A DNA stretch of 64,000 nucleotides from Ligustrum vulgare (GCA_963555705.1 OY743176.1:43105026-43169025), one strand, 5' to 3'. Positions 10,349 through 22,341 are shown, counted from the first letter of the stretch. Numbers and translations are program-made. Notes: generated from the letters alone by a model not told the origin.

Positions 10349-12315
10349 TGTTAAGTGCATTTTTATACACTTTTTATACCTTTAAATTAGCATATTTTGG
10401 AACATCTTGAGCAAATATCTACTAATTTATGCATATTTTGTGTTAAATAGGTTAATATCCAAGTTTGAGGCCAAAAACCACAAAAGGAGGGAAGATTTTG
10501 CTGAAATTCCAAGTTCGGGGACCATTTTGCCACTTCCGGGAAGTTTTGGACAAGCAATGCAATTAATCAAGGGACCAAATTGAAAAATCTCAAAAGTTGA
10601 AGGACCAAAAGTGCAATTTAGAAGGACAAAGGCTGGAAACAAGGCTGGAAGAAGAAAGAAACGGCTGGAAAGGGAATTGCACATGGGCTGTGGTCATGTG
10701 GATAAAAAAAAGGAGAGTGGGAGACAAGGAGCTCGAAAGTGATGGAAACAAGGCATGATGGGGAGCAGATGGGAAAAGCTGGATCGTGCGAGAGCTGAGC
10801 ATGGGGAGAAGGAAGAAAGCATGGGCAGCTGTGGATAATGGGAAAGTGAAAAAGATTGCTGGAAAAAGGACATGAAGAGCAGCAGGCTGATGTTTTTGAT
10901 CTACATATATATACACAAACCAGAGATAGCGAGGGGTGTGAACCGGGGGGTGAGGTTCAGTAGCTGGTGACAGTGGCTATTGATAACCACCGGTGAATGA
11001 TAGGCAGCCAAAGAGAGAACCAGAGAGGGAGCCGTGTGTGGAAGGGCTGGTGACAGCAGCCATTTTACAGGTTTCATTAGATATAGATATATACACATAG
11101 ACAAAAACCAGACGGGGAAGAAGCTGACGAAGCAGGAGGGTGACACTGCTGCTGAGGAAGGATTCTTCTACCTTTAAACACTGGACTGCTGAGGAAAAGG
11201 GAAACACTGCTGCTGCTGCCCGTGTGCAGCTGAAGAGAGAACCAGACGAGTGCAGCAGGGTGACACTGCTGCTACTGCTGGAGGCTGCTACTGCCAGGAG
11301 GTTGGTTCGAAGACGTGTTTCAGGCTTTCAACTGAAGACTACTACCGGAGCTGGTGGTTTACATCACTGGTTGACACTGCTGCCTGCTAATACCTGCTTG
11401 CTTAGAGACTGATTTCTGTTATTGCCATTGTTGGTTTACTGCCTGAAACAATGCTGGTGCAAGGCTGGTGATAGCAGCCTATTCACTGAAGTTGCTGCTT
11501 AACACTGCTGGTTTGGCTGCTGAAGAAAAGAAAACAGGAGTGACAGCAGCCTGCCTTGCTGCCAAATGAAGCTGGAGCTGCTGCTGGTGACTGCAATGAA
11601 GCTGCTGCTGCTCGTGGCGTGGTGATGCAGGGAAGAAGAAGGCAGTGACTGAAATGGACAAAATGCTGGACCAGGGACTGATTTGTACATGAGTGAAAGC
11701 TAGGGACTGAAATGCACTTGCTTGAAAGTTGGAGGACTATTTTGCAAATTTCAACAATCTTCAAACTACGGGTTTTAATTTTAATGCTTAATGTTATTTT
11801 TAATTTTCGAACGCATGTTTAGCTAATTTTTACATGTTGGGATGATTGATGGATTTTAATTGCACTTAGTTATTTTTAAAGTTATTTACTTACTTTGTGC
11901 TATTTAATTTCATGCATTTTAATTATTGCCGTTTAATTTCAAGCACTTTAATTTATGTCGTTTAATTTTGCGCATTTAAATTTAAGTTTAATGTCATGCA
12001 TTTATTTTGAGGAGTTAGTTTTATTTACAAAACTTGAAAATTAATCAAGTGTCGTTTAAATGAAATCATGAATCCCAACTATTTTAATTTCCCATTTTCC
12101 GCATTATCTTTAGATTTTAGAATTTACTCGTTTAAATTTCAAATTCAAAACCAAAATCTAAAACTTTATTTTGTGACTCTTTTGTTAAAATTAAATTAAC
12201 TAGCATGTGTAATTGAAGTATACATTCCTCGTGGGATCGACAACCCGGACTCAAAAAGTCCACTTTATTACTTGAACGCGACTCGTGCGCTTGCGGTACA
12301 CGATTTTAGCGAACA
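10349..12315 (+). repeat. 5' LTR (1,967 bp) of the nested element
   Basis: Starts TGTTAAGTGCATTTTTATAC and ends GATTTTAGCGAACA. It is rich in CTGCTG units (11140-11640), which create several chance frames on both strands. It also carries GGGACCAAATTG/AGGGACTGAAATG phrases. The right copy differs at about five sites that I noted, including positions near 10704, 11028 and 11275. Confidence 0.95.
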
Positions 12316-12321
12316 AGTTTT

Positions 12322-12338
12322 TGGCGCCGTTGCCGGGG
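12322..12338 (+). other. Primer-binding site (tRNA-Asp)
   Basis: TGGCGCCGTTGCCGGGG lies 6 nt downstream of the LTR and is complementary to the 3' end of plant tRNA-Asp including CCA. This primer is usual in Athila/Tat-type gypsy elements. Confidence 0.88.
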
Positions 12339-12500
12339 AATGTTTTTACTTTGATTATACTCTAGTTAATTTATTTTTAACAATTTTTATTTTTGTTTTG
12401 TTACCTTTGATTTACCTTCACACATCTAATCTTTCTTGTATTTGGATTTCTTTGTATGCATATCTGATTTTAGTATTGGCAAAATAGGACAAGAATTGCA

Positions 12501-13268
12501 ATGTACAATCTCAACATGGGTGATGAATACCAGCTTGAAGAATATTCAAGTTGTGAAATTTGTTATCAGATACATAGTAATGGACCATGTTTATTTTCGG
12601 GCAATAATATGTTTCAGTCGAAGCTTCTTAAGTTTAGACTCTATTTGAATTGCCGAAAAGAAGCAATTGACACATCTGATCCTAATTACTTGTTCATGTT
12701 AGATAGTGTACCAGATGATTGGGATGCGGACATTACTCTTGTGGGAAATGGTCCGCCATTTTTGAATGAAAAGGTACTTGCGAAATATTACTATGAACTT
12801 GCCAAGCTGGATGAGGATGATATGCCTATAGGAGATACCGTATTCTGGGAAGCATTTCAAATGTGGGGGTATGATCCACTCGTGGGAATAAATAGGAAAA
12901 ACTTATCATTGCCAATGGATTCATGTTTTGAATTGATCATTCAATCCGAGGAAACATCAACTGATGTAGATGAACTTGAAGAGAATGACACTTTAATCAC
13001 ACTAGAATCACATGAAGAAGTGACAATTAATGAGGAAGAGAGCAAATCAAATTCTCTCAACTTCATTGATTGTCCAATAATCGATTTAGTGATTAAGCCA
13101 CTTGAGGAAGTGCAAGTCTATTTAGTTGAGATCGAATTGGATGAATCAGGCAATTTCCATAACTGTGGAAAAGGCAAGGTGCAAGTATTTCGAAAAAGCG
13201 AGGAGTGGAGCAAAGCCAGGATAAGCAAAATGGGCAGGAAATCGAAAGCTATGTTCAAAGTGCCATGA
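12501..13268 (+). CDS. Sole ORF of the nested LTR element, gag-like unknown
   Basis: This is an intact 255-codon frame downstream of the primer site, in the gag position. I recognise no named domain. Residues 18-30 (CEICYQIHSNGPC) give CX2CX3HX4C, one residue short of the retroviral CCHC zinc knuckle CX2CX4HX4C, and sit near the N-terminus, which is unusual for gag. The middle (about residues 155-185) is acidic with many Glu and Asp. The C-terminus (about 225-255) is basic (KSEEWSKARISKMGRKSKAM), possibly nucleic-acid binding. Being open in such a young element suggests it was under selection before insertion. It could be a reduced gag or a separate accessory protein. An in-frame ATG at 12516 is a possible alternative start. 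Confidence 0.6.
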   Translation: MYNLNMGDEYQLEEYSSCEICYQIHSNGPCLFSGNNMFQSKLLKFRLYLNCRKEAIDTSDPNYLFMLDSVPDDWDADITLVGNGPPFLNEKVLAKYYYELAKLDEDDMPIGDTVFWEAFQMWGYDPLVGINRKNLSLPMDSCFELIIQSEETSTDVDELEENDTLITLESHEEVTINEEESKSNSLNFIDCPIIDLVIKPLEEVQVYLVEIELDESGNFHNCGKGKVQVFRKSEEWSKARISKMGRKSKAMFKVP

Positions 13269-13454
13269 AATGCTTATGCGGGGTAGTCGAGCTAATGACT
13301 CTAAAATAAGCGCTTTTTGGGAGGCAACCCAAATTTCTTCTCTTTTGCTTTACTTTTGATTATTTACTTTATTTCTTTACTTTCTTTTTAATTAATTGTC
13401 AAACTTTTGTAGGAAACAAATATTTTTGAAAATCCTAAGCGACATTGGACTCAA

Positions 13455-14011
13455 CAAGTTTGGGGGTGAACTACATTCGACGAAAGCTTAGGTCAAAATT
13501 CAACATCACAAACAAGCATTGAATCAGGGAAGTTTCACTACCTCTTATCTTTTTTACATATTGTTTCTATTTTCACATTGAGGACAATGTGTAATTCAAG
13601 TTTGGGGGTGTTGACTTCATTTTGCATTTTTTTCATGTTAGATAGCCTTGTCGGCTTAAGATATTGTGATGTTCGATTTTGTTCATTTTGTTGTGGATAT
13701 TGACATGCTAGATAGCCTTGTCGGCTCAAAATGATTTGATGTTTGGAATTGCTGATTAATTCACGAATTATGATCGAATATGCTACTTGTGCTTATTTTT
13801 AACTTGCTTATCTATGAGTGATCCTGAGTTCTCTTGAGCACAATAGTCATAACTAATTGTTGTTGAGGTTTGGAATCTATTGAAGGTTGGAAAAATTCGT
13901 GAAGTAGACTTCATTAGGTTGTGAGCTTGTATTTTCAATTTTTATCAACCTATCCAATTCCTTCTCAATGCTATTAATCTCTTGATCCTTTGTGAGACAA
14001 GTTTGGGGGTG
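13455..14011 (+). repeat. Three internal copies of the polypurine-tract motif
   Basis: CAAGTTTGGGGGTG occurs exactly at 13455-13468, 13597-13610 and 13998-14011. It is nearly the same as the functional polypurine tract TAAGTTTGGGGGTA at 15082-15095. Confidence 0.9.
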
Positions 14012-14156
14012 GTTGAACCGGTAAAGGAGACGGTCTAGATGTGTAGTGATTCCATGCATGCTTGATCTAAATTTGTGTGGAGTGTTGTTGACGTTAGTAT
14101 AAGCTAAGTGATGACCAAATGCTAGAAATCTAAGCCCATTTTAATTATTACATTAC

Positions 14157-14306
14157 CCTATCTCGTAGCCTTTTTGACTCGAGTAATTAAGCCCGTAGGA
14201 GTATCTTGAAACTTGGTGCCTTAAGTTTGAAACTTGGGAGTCATCGGCCTAAAGCTCGCTACATGGGTCAATTAGAAAGCTTAATGAGTAGGGTACACAC
14301 ACACAC

Positions 14307-14341
<35 letters not shown>

Positions 14342-14513
14342 CACATCATCATCATTGCATTTGCTTAATAAGTCTACCTCACTTCGTAGCCTTTTTGACT
14401 TGAGTTAGTAAGTCCGTAGGGGTATTTTGAAACCCGGTACCCTTTGATCTTAAAACAATCGGGGAGTTGCCGGCCTAAAACTCGCTACATGGGTCAATTA
14501 GAAAGCTTAAGGG
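14157..14513 (+). repeat. Imperfect direct repeat, two copies
   Basis: A unit starting CGTAGCCTTTTTGACT and ending CTCGCTACATGGGTCAATTAGAAAGCTTA occurs at about 14164-14284 and again at about 14384-14511. A 30-nt poly(A) run and unrelated DNA lie between the copies. Confidence 0.85.
14311..14340 (+). repeat. Poly(A) run
   Basis: Thirty consecutive A after an (AC)n stretch, between the two direct-repeat copies. Confidence 0.97.
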
Positions 14514-15081
14514 AGTGAGGAAGTCACGAGCAATTATCACATTAGTTTGTAGAAATCATGCATTTGTATTTGCATAAGGGCTTAGATTAATAGTGGGTTT
14601 GAATTGCTTGGTATAAACTTTAATGTTGAAACACTCATCTAGTGGAGAGTCACTGCATATCTAGATTGTTGAGATTGCTGGTAAGTCATAACCAAGCTTT
14701 AGTGGAAAAAGAAATGTGTGAATTGAGAGTCACCCCTAAGATTGCATTTCGGGAGAGAAAAGAAATAATATGGGGGGGATGAATGTCACGAGAGGGTAAG
14801 AAATGAAATTGACCACTAAGGGTGGATAGTATGAAATTTATCCTTCCTACAATGTTTCTTTGAACCTTAGTAATAATTGGAAGTGACTATACACACACAC
14901 ACCGATCAAACATGAGATAAGCTCAACTTCTTTTTGTAATATTATTTTTGAAAACATAAATTGTGAATTAATCATGAAATTTTACACTCAAGAAAGAATT
15001 TACAAGTTATCTAGCATTGTTAATCATTCATTCATCTGTTCTTGTGTTAGTAGATATTCTTGCTCGAGACGAGCAAGAGTT

Positions 15082-15095
15082 TAAGTTTGGGGGTA
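15082..15095 (+). other. Polypurine tract of the nested element
   Basis: TAAGTTTGGGGGTA ends 2 nt before the 3' LTR at 15098, the expected site for plus-strand priming. Confidence 0.85.
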
Positions 15096-15097
15096 TT

Positions 15098-17064
15098 TGT
15101 TAAGTGCATTTTTATACACTTTTTATACCTTTAAATTAGCATATTTTGGAACATCTTGAGCAAATATCTACTAATTTATGCATATTTTGTGTTAAATAGG
15201 TTAATATCCAAGTTTGAGGCCAAAAACCACAAAAGGAGGGAAGATTTTGCTGAAATTCCAAGTTCGGGGACCATTTTGCCACTTCCGGGAAGTTTTGGAC
15301 AAGCAATGCAATTAATCAAGGGACCAAATTGAAAAATCTCAAAAGTTGAAGGACCAAAAGTGCAATTTAGAAGGACAAAGGCTGGAAACAAGGCTGGAAG
15401 AAGAAAGAAACGGCTGGAAAGGGAATTGCACATGGGCTGTGGTCCTGTGGATAAAAAAAAGGAGAGTGGGAGACAAGGAGCTCGAAAGTGATGGAAACAA
15501 GGCATGATGGGGAGCAGATGGGAAAAGCTGGATCGTGCGAGAGCTGAGCATGGGGAGAAGGAAGAAAGCATGGGCAGCTGTGGATAATGGGAAAGTGAAA
15601 AAGATTGCTGGAAAAAGGACATGAAGAGCAGCAGGCTGATGTTTTTGATCTACATATATATACACAAACCAGAGATAGCGAGGGGTGTGAACCGGGGGGT
15701 GAGGTTCAGTAGCTGGTGACAGTGGCTATTGATAACCACCGGTGAATGATAGGCAGCCAAAGAGAGAACCAGAGAGGGAACCGTGTGTGGAAGGGCTGGT
15801 GACAGCAGCCATTTTACAGGTTTCATTAGATATAGATATATACACATAGACAAAAACCAGACGGGGAAGAAGCTGACGAAGCAGGAGGGTGACACTGCTG
15901 CTGAGGAAGGATTCTTCTACCTTTAAACACTGGACTGCTGAGGAAAAGGGAAACACTGCTGCTGCTGCCCGTGTGCAGCTGAAGAGAGAACCAGACGAGT
16001 GCAGCAGGGTGACACTGCTGCTACTACTGGAGGCTGCTACTGCCAGGAGGTTGGTTCGAAGACGTGTTTCAGGCTTTCAACTGAAGACTACTACCGGAGC
16101 TGGTGGTTTACATCACTGGTTGACACTGCTGCCTGCTAATACCTGCTTGCTTAGAGACTGATTTCTGTTATTGCCATTGTTGGTTTACTGCCTGAAACAA
16201 TGCTGGTGCAAGGCTGGTGATAGCAGCCTATTCACTGAAGTTGCTGCTTAACACTGCTGGTTTGGCTGCTGAAGAAAAGAAAACAGGAGTGACAGCAGCC
16301 TGCCTTGCTGCCAAATGAAGCTGGAGCTGCTGCTGGTGACTGCAATGAAGCTGCTGCTGCTCGTGGCGTGGTGATGCAGGGAAGAAGAAGGCAGTGACTG
16401 AAATGGACAAAATGCTGGACCAGGGACTGATTTGTACATGAGTGAAAGCTAGGGACTGAAATGCACTTGCTTGAAAGTTGGAGGACTATTTTGCAAATTT
16501 CAACAATCTTCAAACTACGGGTTTTAATTTTAATGCTTAATGTTATTTTTAATTTTCGAACGCATGTTTAGCTAATTTTTACATGTTGGGATGATTGATG
16601 GATTTTAATTGCACTTAGTTATTTTTAAAGTTATTTACTTACTTTGTGCTATTTAATTTCATGCATTTTAATTATTGCCGTTTAATTTCAAGCACTTTAA
16701 TTTATGTCGTTTAATTTTGCGCATTTAAATTTAAGTTTAATGTCATGCATTTATTTTGAGGAGTTAGTTTTATTTACAAAACTTGAAAATTAATCAAGTG
16801 TCGTTTAAATGAAATCATGAATCCCAACTATTTTAATTTCCCATTTTCCGCATTATCTTTAGATTTTAGAATTTACTCGTTTAAATTTCAAATTCAAAAC
16901 CAAAATCCAAAACTTTATTTTGTGACTCTTTTGTTAAAATTAAATTAACTAGCATGTGTAATTGAAGTATACATTCCTCGTGGGATCGACAACCCGGACT
17001 CAAAAAGTCCACTTTATTACTTGAACGCGACCCGTGCGCTTGCGGTACACGATTTTAGCGAACA
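15098..17064 (+). repeat. 3' LTR (1,967 bp) of the nested element
   Basis: Same length as the 5' LTR and nearly identical. It ends GCGAACA and is followed by the target duplication ATAAA. Confidence 0.95.
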
Positions 17065-17317
17065 ATAAACACGTGATGATTATTTGGTTTAACGTGTGAT
17101 CAATAAATCGGTCCAAAGAAAGGTTTACTGGTTGACATGTCTTATTGTCAGTGTTTGATTACTACATCGAGGTACCAATTACAAGTTAATATTTCTGTCC
17201 AAAGACTAAATATTGATGTTGTGCTGGGTATCTTGTGATGGGCCTTACCATTATTTGAAATTATTATTTGCATAATAAAGTACTAATGTAAGCTATTTCC
17301 ATCTTCTTCTCTATACA

Positions 17318-20300
17318 GTTAATTCATCTGCTACCACAATATCTGCAAATCTTAACTCAATCCCCATGCTTGATGGGTCAAACTTCAAGGATTGGAAAGA
17401 GAACGCACTAATTGTTTTCGGCTGCATGGATCTTGACCTTGCTCTCAAGGTTGAGCAACCAGCTTCTCTTACGGATGCAAGTTCACCTGATGACAGGAGG
17501 AACTTTGAGAAGTGGGAATGCTCAAATCGCATAAGTCTAATGATCATTAAGCGCGGCATTCCGGAAGCCTTTAGGGGCGCAGTATCTGAAGAGGTAACTA
17601 ATGCCAAGAAATTCCTTGCCGAACTTGAAAAGCGTTTTGCTAAAAACGATAAGGCTGAAACAAGCACGCTTCTGCAAAGCCTGATTTCAATGAAGTATAG
17701 AGGCAAGGGGAACATAAGGGAGTACATCATGAAGATGTCTCATACTGCTTCAAAACTTAAGGCACTAAAGCTCGACTTGTCTGATGACTTGCTCGTGCAT
17801 TTAGTATTGATATCGCTTCCTGCACATTTCAGTCAGTTTAAGGTCAGTTACAACTGTCAAAGGGAGAAATGGACTCTAAATGAGCTCATTTCATATTGTG
17901 TGCAAGAGGAAGAAAGGTTGAGGCAGGATAGAACTGAAATTGCTAACTTGGCAAGTACCTCTAAGGATAAGGGCAAGAAAAGAAAAACAGAATATGAAGC
18001 TGCTAAGGATCCAGATCAAAAGAAGCCACATAAAGACAAAGATGGTTGTTTCTTTTGCCTGAAACCTGGACATTTAAAGAAGGATTGTACCAAATATAAC
18101 GCTTGGTGTGCAAAGAAAGGTACATTTCTTAATTTGGTCTGTTCTGAGGTTAATTTAGCTTCAGTACCTAGAAACACTTGGTGGTTAGATTCTGGTGCTA
18201 CTACTCACATAAGTGTTTCTATGCAGGGTTGCCTGTTCTGCCGAAAGCCAAATGATGCTGAAAGATTCATCTTTGTGGGCGATGGAAAATCGTTGGAAGT
18301 TGAAGCAATATGAACTTTTAGGTTATTATTGGGAACTGTTTTTTATTTGGATTTGAAAGATACTTTTGTTGTACCGTCATTTAGACGGAATTTGGTTTCT
18401 ATTTCCTTATTGGACAAATCAGGATATTATTGTTCTTTTGGAAATTGTCAGTTTAGTCTTTCTTTAAATTCAAATATTGTTGGTACTGGTTCATTATGTT
18501 CATACGATAACCTATATTTGCTTGATACTATTGCATCATATAATGAAACCTTGTATGTGGAATCACGTGGTACTAAGCGAAAATTAAATAAAGAAAATTC
18601 GGCAAAACTATGGCACAAGCGCTTAGGTCACATCTCAAAAACTAGAGTTGCACGACTTGTGTCAGATGGTATTTTGGATTTCCTCGACTTTACGGACTTT
18701 GATGTTTGTATTGATTGTATCAAGGGAAAACAGACAAAAAAAAAAAAGGTTAGGTGCTAATAGAACTTCGGACGTCTTAGAATTGATACACACGGATATT
18801 TGTGGACCATTCCCTACGGCTTCCTGGAATGGTCAATACTTTATATCATTCATAGATGATTACTCACGTTATGGGCATCTATATCTTATTCATGAAAAGT
18901 CTGAGTCACTGGACATGTTCAAAGCTTTCAAAGCTGAAGTTGAGAATCAACTCAACAAGAAAATTAAAAGCGTTAGATCTGATCGTGGTGGTGAGTACTA
19001 CGGCAGATATGACGGTTCAAGTGAACAACGTCCAGGACCATTTGCTAAATTCCTAGAGGAATGTGGAATCGTCCCACAGTACACCATTCCAGGTTCTCCA
19101 AGCATGAATGGTGTAGCTGAAAGACGAAACAGGACTCTTAAGGATATGGTAAGGAGTATGATTAGTCATTCTACTTTACCAAAATCACTCTGGGGAGAAG
19201 CATTAAAGACTGCAGCTTATATTCTGAATAGAGTACCAACTAAAGCTGCTGCTAAAACACCTTATGAGCTTTGGACAGGCAGAAAGCCCAGTCTAAAGCA
19301 TTTCCACATTTGGGGATGTCCAGCTGAGGCAAGGCCTTATAGGCCGCATGAGGATAAATTGGACTCCAAAACAGTTAGCAGCTACTTTATTGGTTATTCT
19401 GAGCGATCAAGGGGCTACAAATTTTATAATCACACGCTTAAGTCAATTTTTGAAACGGGAACTGCAACATTTTTTGAGGATATTGAGTTCGGGGGGAGAA
19501 ATAAGGTTAGAGACATTATCTTTGAGGAAGAAGCTGAGGAAGGATCGATTTCGATTCCTACTGTTACTTTTGACAATGTGCAGGTTTCTATACCTGTCAT
19601 TGATCAAGAAGTACATCCGGAAACTCAGCATGATAATGTTGAAGAAACTCCCATCCAAAATCTAGAAATACAAACTCAACAACCTCAACAAACAATACCA
19701 TTAAGGCGATCCACTCGAGAAAGGAAAAATGCTATTTCGGATGACTATATAGTATTTCTCCAAGAACATGAGGAAAATAATGGAATGATGGAAAATGATC
19801 CAATCAAATTTCATCAGGCCATGAAGGGTTCTGACTCTCAAAAGTGGATTGATGCCATGAATGAGGAGTATAAGTCTATGCAAGACAATAAAGTTTGGGA
19901 TCTTGTCCCATTACCAGAAGGTGCGAAACCCATTGGTTGTATATGGATTTTTAAAACCAAAAGGGATTCGAAAGGTAATGTGGAAAGATATAAGGCTCGT
20001 CTTATAGCTAAAGGCTTTACACAAAAGGAAGGTATTGACTTCAAAGAGACTTTCTCTCCGGTTTCAACAAAAGACTCTTTCAGGACAGTCATGGCACTTG
20101 TTGCACATTTTGACCTTGAGTTACATCAGATGGATGTAAAGACGGCGTTTCTCAATGGAGACATTGATGAGACGATTTATATGGTGCAACCAGAAAACTT
20201 CGTGTCAGGAGACTCGAAGAATATGGTTTGCAAATTAAAGAAATCCATCTATGGACTCAAGCAAGCTTCCCGTCAGTGGTACTACAAATTTCATCAAGTG

Positions 20301-21380
20301 ATCATCTCGTTTGGTTTTGAGATAAATGTTGTTGATGATTGTGTGTATCACAAGTTCAGTGGGAGTAAGCATATTTTCCTGGTTTTGTATGTCGATGACA
20401 TACTTCTTGCCACTAATGATATAGGCATGTTGCACGAAACCAATAGTTTTTTGTCAAAGAATTTCGAGATGAAAGATCTTGGGGACGCCTCTTTCGTATT
20501 AGGAATTCAGATACACCGGGACCGCTCTCGGGGTATTCTTGGATTATCACAAAAGAGCTATATCGATAAAGTTCTTGTAAGGTTTGGCATGCAGGATAGT
20601 AAACCAGGGGACACCCCTGTTGCTAAGGGAGACAAATTTAGTCTCAATCAGTGCCCGAAAAATAATCTTGAAGTTAAGGAAATGCAAAAGATTCCCTATG
20701 CATCAGCTGTTGGGAGTCTGATGTATGCTCAAGTTTGTACACGTCCAGACATAGCGTTCATTGTTGGAATGCTAGGCAGATATTTAACTAACCCTGGGAT
20801 GGATCATTGGAAAGCAGCAAAGAGGGTTATGAGGTACTTGAAGAGAACAAGAGATTGCATGCTTACATACAGCAGATCGGATAAGTTAGAGATCGTAGGA
20901 TACTCCGATTCTGATTTTGCGGGATGCCAAGATAGTAGAAGATCCACATCAGGCTACATATACCTGCTAGCTGGAAGAGCCATTTCCTGGAGGAGTGCTA
21001 AGCAGACACTCGTAACTTCTTCCACTATGGCAGCAGAATTTGTAGCTTGTTATGAGGCATCTAATCATGGGATATGGCTGCGAAATTTTGTCACCGGGCT
21101 GCGCATTCTGAATGGAATTGAAAGACCATTAAAGTTATATTGTGACAATAACTTTGCAGTGCTATATTCCAATAACAACAGGAGTTCAACTAAGTCAAAG
21201 CACATTGACATTAAGTTCCTGGTTTCGAAGGAAAGGGTACAGAGTAGACAGATTTCCATAGAGCATATTGGGACAAACTCCATGATTGCGGATCCGCTTA
21301 CTAAGGGATTAGCACCCAAGGTCTTTCACGAGCACACTACTCGTATGAGTGTAATATTTGTTGAGGATATCATGATTTAG
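17318..21380 (+). pseudogene. Copia gag-pol polyprotein, one nonsense and one frameshift
   Basis: Domains appear in order. Gag starts at the first in-frame ATG, 17366 (MLDGSNFKDWKENALIVFG), with CCHC knuckle CFFCLKPGHLKKDC (18047-18088). The protease has WWLDSGATTHIS (catalytic Asp near 18188). The GAG-pre-integrase motif is [10 protein letters not shown], and the integrase has [18 protein letters not shown] and [11 protein letters not shown] has [13 protein letters not shown] and YVDD (20388-20399). RNase H has [18 protein letters not shown] and ends [16 protein letters not shown] at 18311 interrupts an otherwise continuous frame, and a run of 12 A near 18737-18748 shifts the frame by one. 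Everything else is open to 21380, so inactivation is slight. The frame is also open upstream of 17366, back to 17279. Confidence 0.95.
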
Positions 21381-21784
21381 TGGGAGTTTGTATTTTGGTT
21401 GCTTTATGTTTTGGTTTTGGACACATTTGTGTATTTGGATAATTTTCTGTACAGAAATAAAGTATTCAGTTCATTCTACTCTGTTACATTGTGTTTGGTA
21501 TTGATCTCACCTAAGGAATAAAGTCAGACCAATTGAAAATAGGCATGTTTGGATCACATAACATGTAATTTTCATACTACACTCTCATGATTGATCTATG
21601 TCATTTGGTTATATTGGTATACGTGACCATTGATGGATTTAGTTACGATTGATTTAACGAAAGTCGCTTTGATCCTGTATTGATATGATTGATGGACGAG
21701 ATTGTTTGGAAATACCCTTAATAATGATAGCACATTTTTGAGCTCATAAGGTTGTACACATTTGTAAGGATACATGTATGGCCC

Positions 21785-21793
21785 AGTGGGAGA
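21785..21793 (+). other. Polypurine tract of the copia element
   Basis: AGTGGGAGA lies just before the 3' LTR start, the typical copia arrangement. Confidence 0.8.
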
Positions 21794-21794
21794 T

Positions 21795-22249
21795 TGTTGG
21801 ATAAAATTCAATAATGTGGGGCCAAACATGTATAAAATAAAATGTGTGGTGCTATCTTAAGGATTTAGTCAATAAAGTGATCCACTAAAGATTATTCGAG
21901 ACTAATGGGTATTAAGTGTCATGAGATTAAAGTGTAGAGACGGATTCAATGTTTTAAATTGATGATGGGCCAATTTAATAACATTGAAACATGATAGTTG
22001 CCCTACAACTATTTATACAGGTCATGGTCCCCAATTGAGCGTGACTTTTTCATAATTCTCTGCATCCCCGTCAACAGAGAAGAAACATAAGGAGAAAACC
22101 ACGAATCAGTTGGAAGACCATAATCCCGTTCGATCAAACACAACAATGAATTCAGGTACGCTTCCGCTTCAGTTTGGATCTTGATAATTACAGTATGATG
22201 TTCGTGGATTTTAGATGAATATTCATCTATATCAAATTTAATTTTAACA
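21795..22249 (+). repeat. 3' LTR of the copia element
   Basis: 455 bp, TGTTGG...TTAACA, followed by the target duplication ATAGA. Confidence 0.95.
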
Positions 22250-22341
22250 ATAGAGGCTAAGACCAATGGCTTGGATATAAGAAAACATGTTTTTATGCAT
22301 AAAACTTTTGACAAATAGAGACCAAGACCAATGGCTTGGTT
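22250..22341. repeat. Right part of a tandem duplication split by the copia insertion
   Basis: The phrases AGACCAATGGCTTGG (22262, 22327) and ATATAAGAAAACAT (8554, 22276) show that the target held two copies of a unit of about 65 bp. The copia element inserted into the first copy, so its left part lies at about 8554-8594 and the rest here. Confidence 0.75.

Larger units (their letters stand above)
10349..17064 (+). mobile_element. Nested non-autonomous LTR retrotransposon (Athila/Tat-like signals)
   Basis: This 6,716-bp insertion has two 1,967-bp LTRs (10349-12315 and 15098-17064) and perfect 5-bp duplications ATAAA (10344-10348 and 17065-17069). The primer site matches tRNA-Asp and the polypurine tract is TTTGGGGGT, both common in Athila/Tat-group gypsy elements. 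The 2,782-bp interior has one 255-codon ORF and no protease, RT, RNase H or integrase, so it must rely on another element's enzymes. I count about five LTR mismatches by eye, so it is a recent insertion. Confidence 0.93.
8595..22249 (+). mobile_element. Ty1-copia retrotransposon, split by a nested LTR element
   Basis: The complete insertion spans 13,655 bp. It has 455-bp LTRs (8595-9049 and 21795-22249), both TGTTGG...TTAACA, and identical 5-bp target duplications ATAGA at 8590-8594 and 22250-22254. Removing the nested element at 10349-17064 leaves about 6.9 kb, a normal copia length. By eye the LTRs differ at about a dozen positions (near 2.6%), so this insertion is clearly older than the nested one (about 0.25%). 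The domain order gag-PR-IN-RT-RH identifies Ty1-copia. Confidence 0.95.

Noticed and set aside
10427..11764. Several frames on both strands repeated at 15176-16513
   Set aside because: They lie in the two LTRs of the nested element and come from CTGCTG-rich DNA.
13455..15095. CRISPR-like array from the repeated CAAGTTTGGGGGTG motif
   Set aside because: Spacing is irregular, copies are few, and this is a plant retroelement; polypurine-tract copies explain it.
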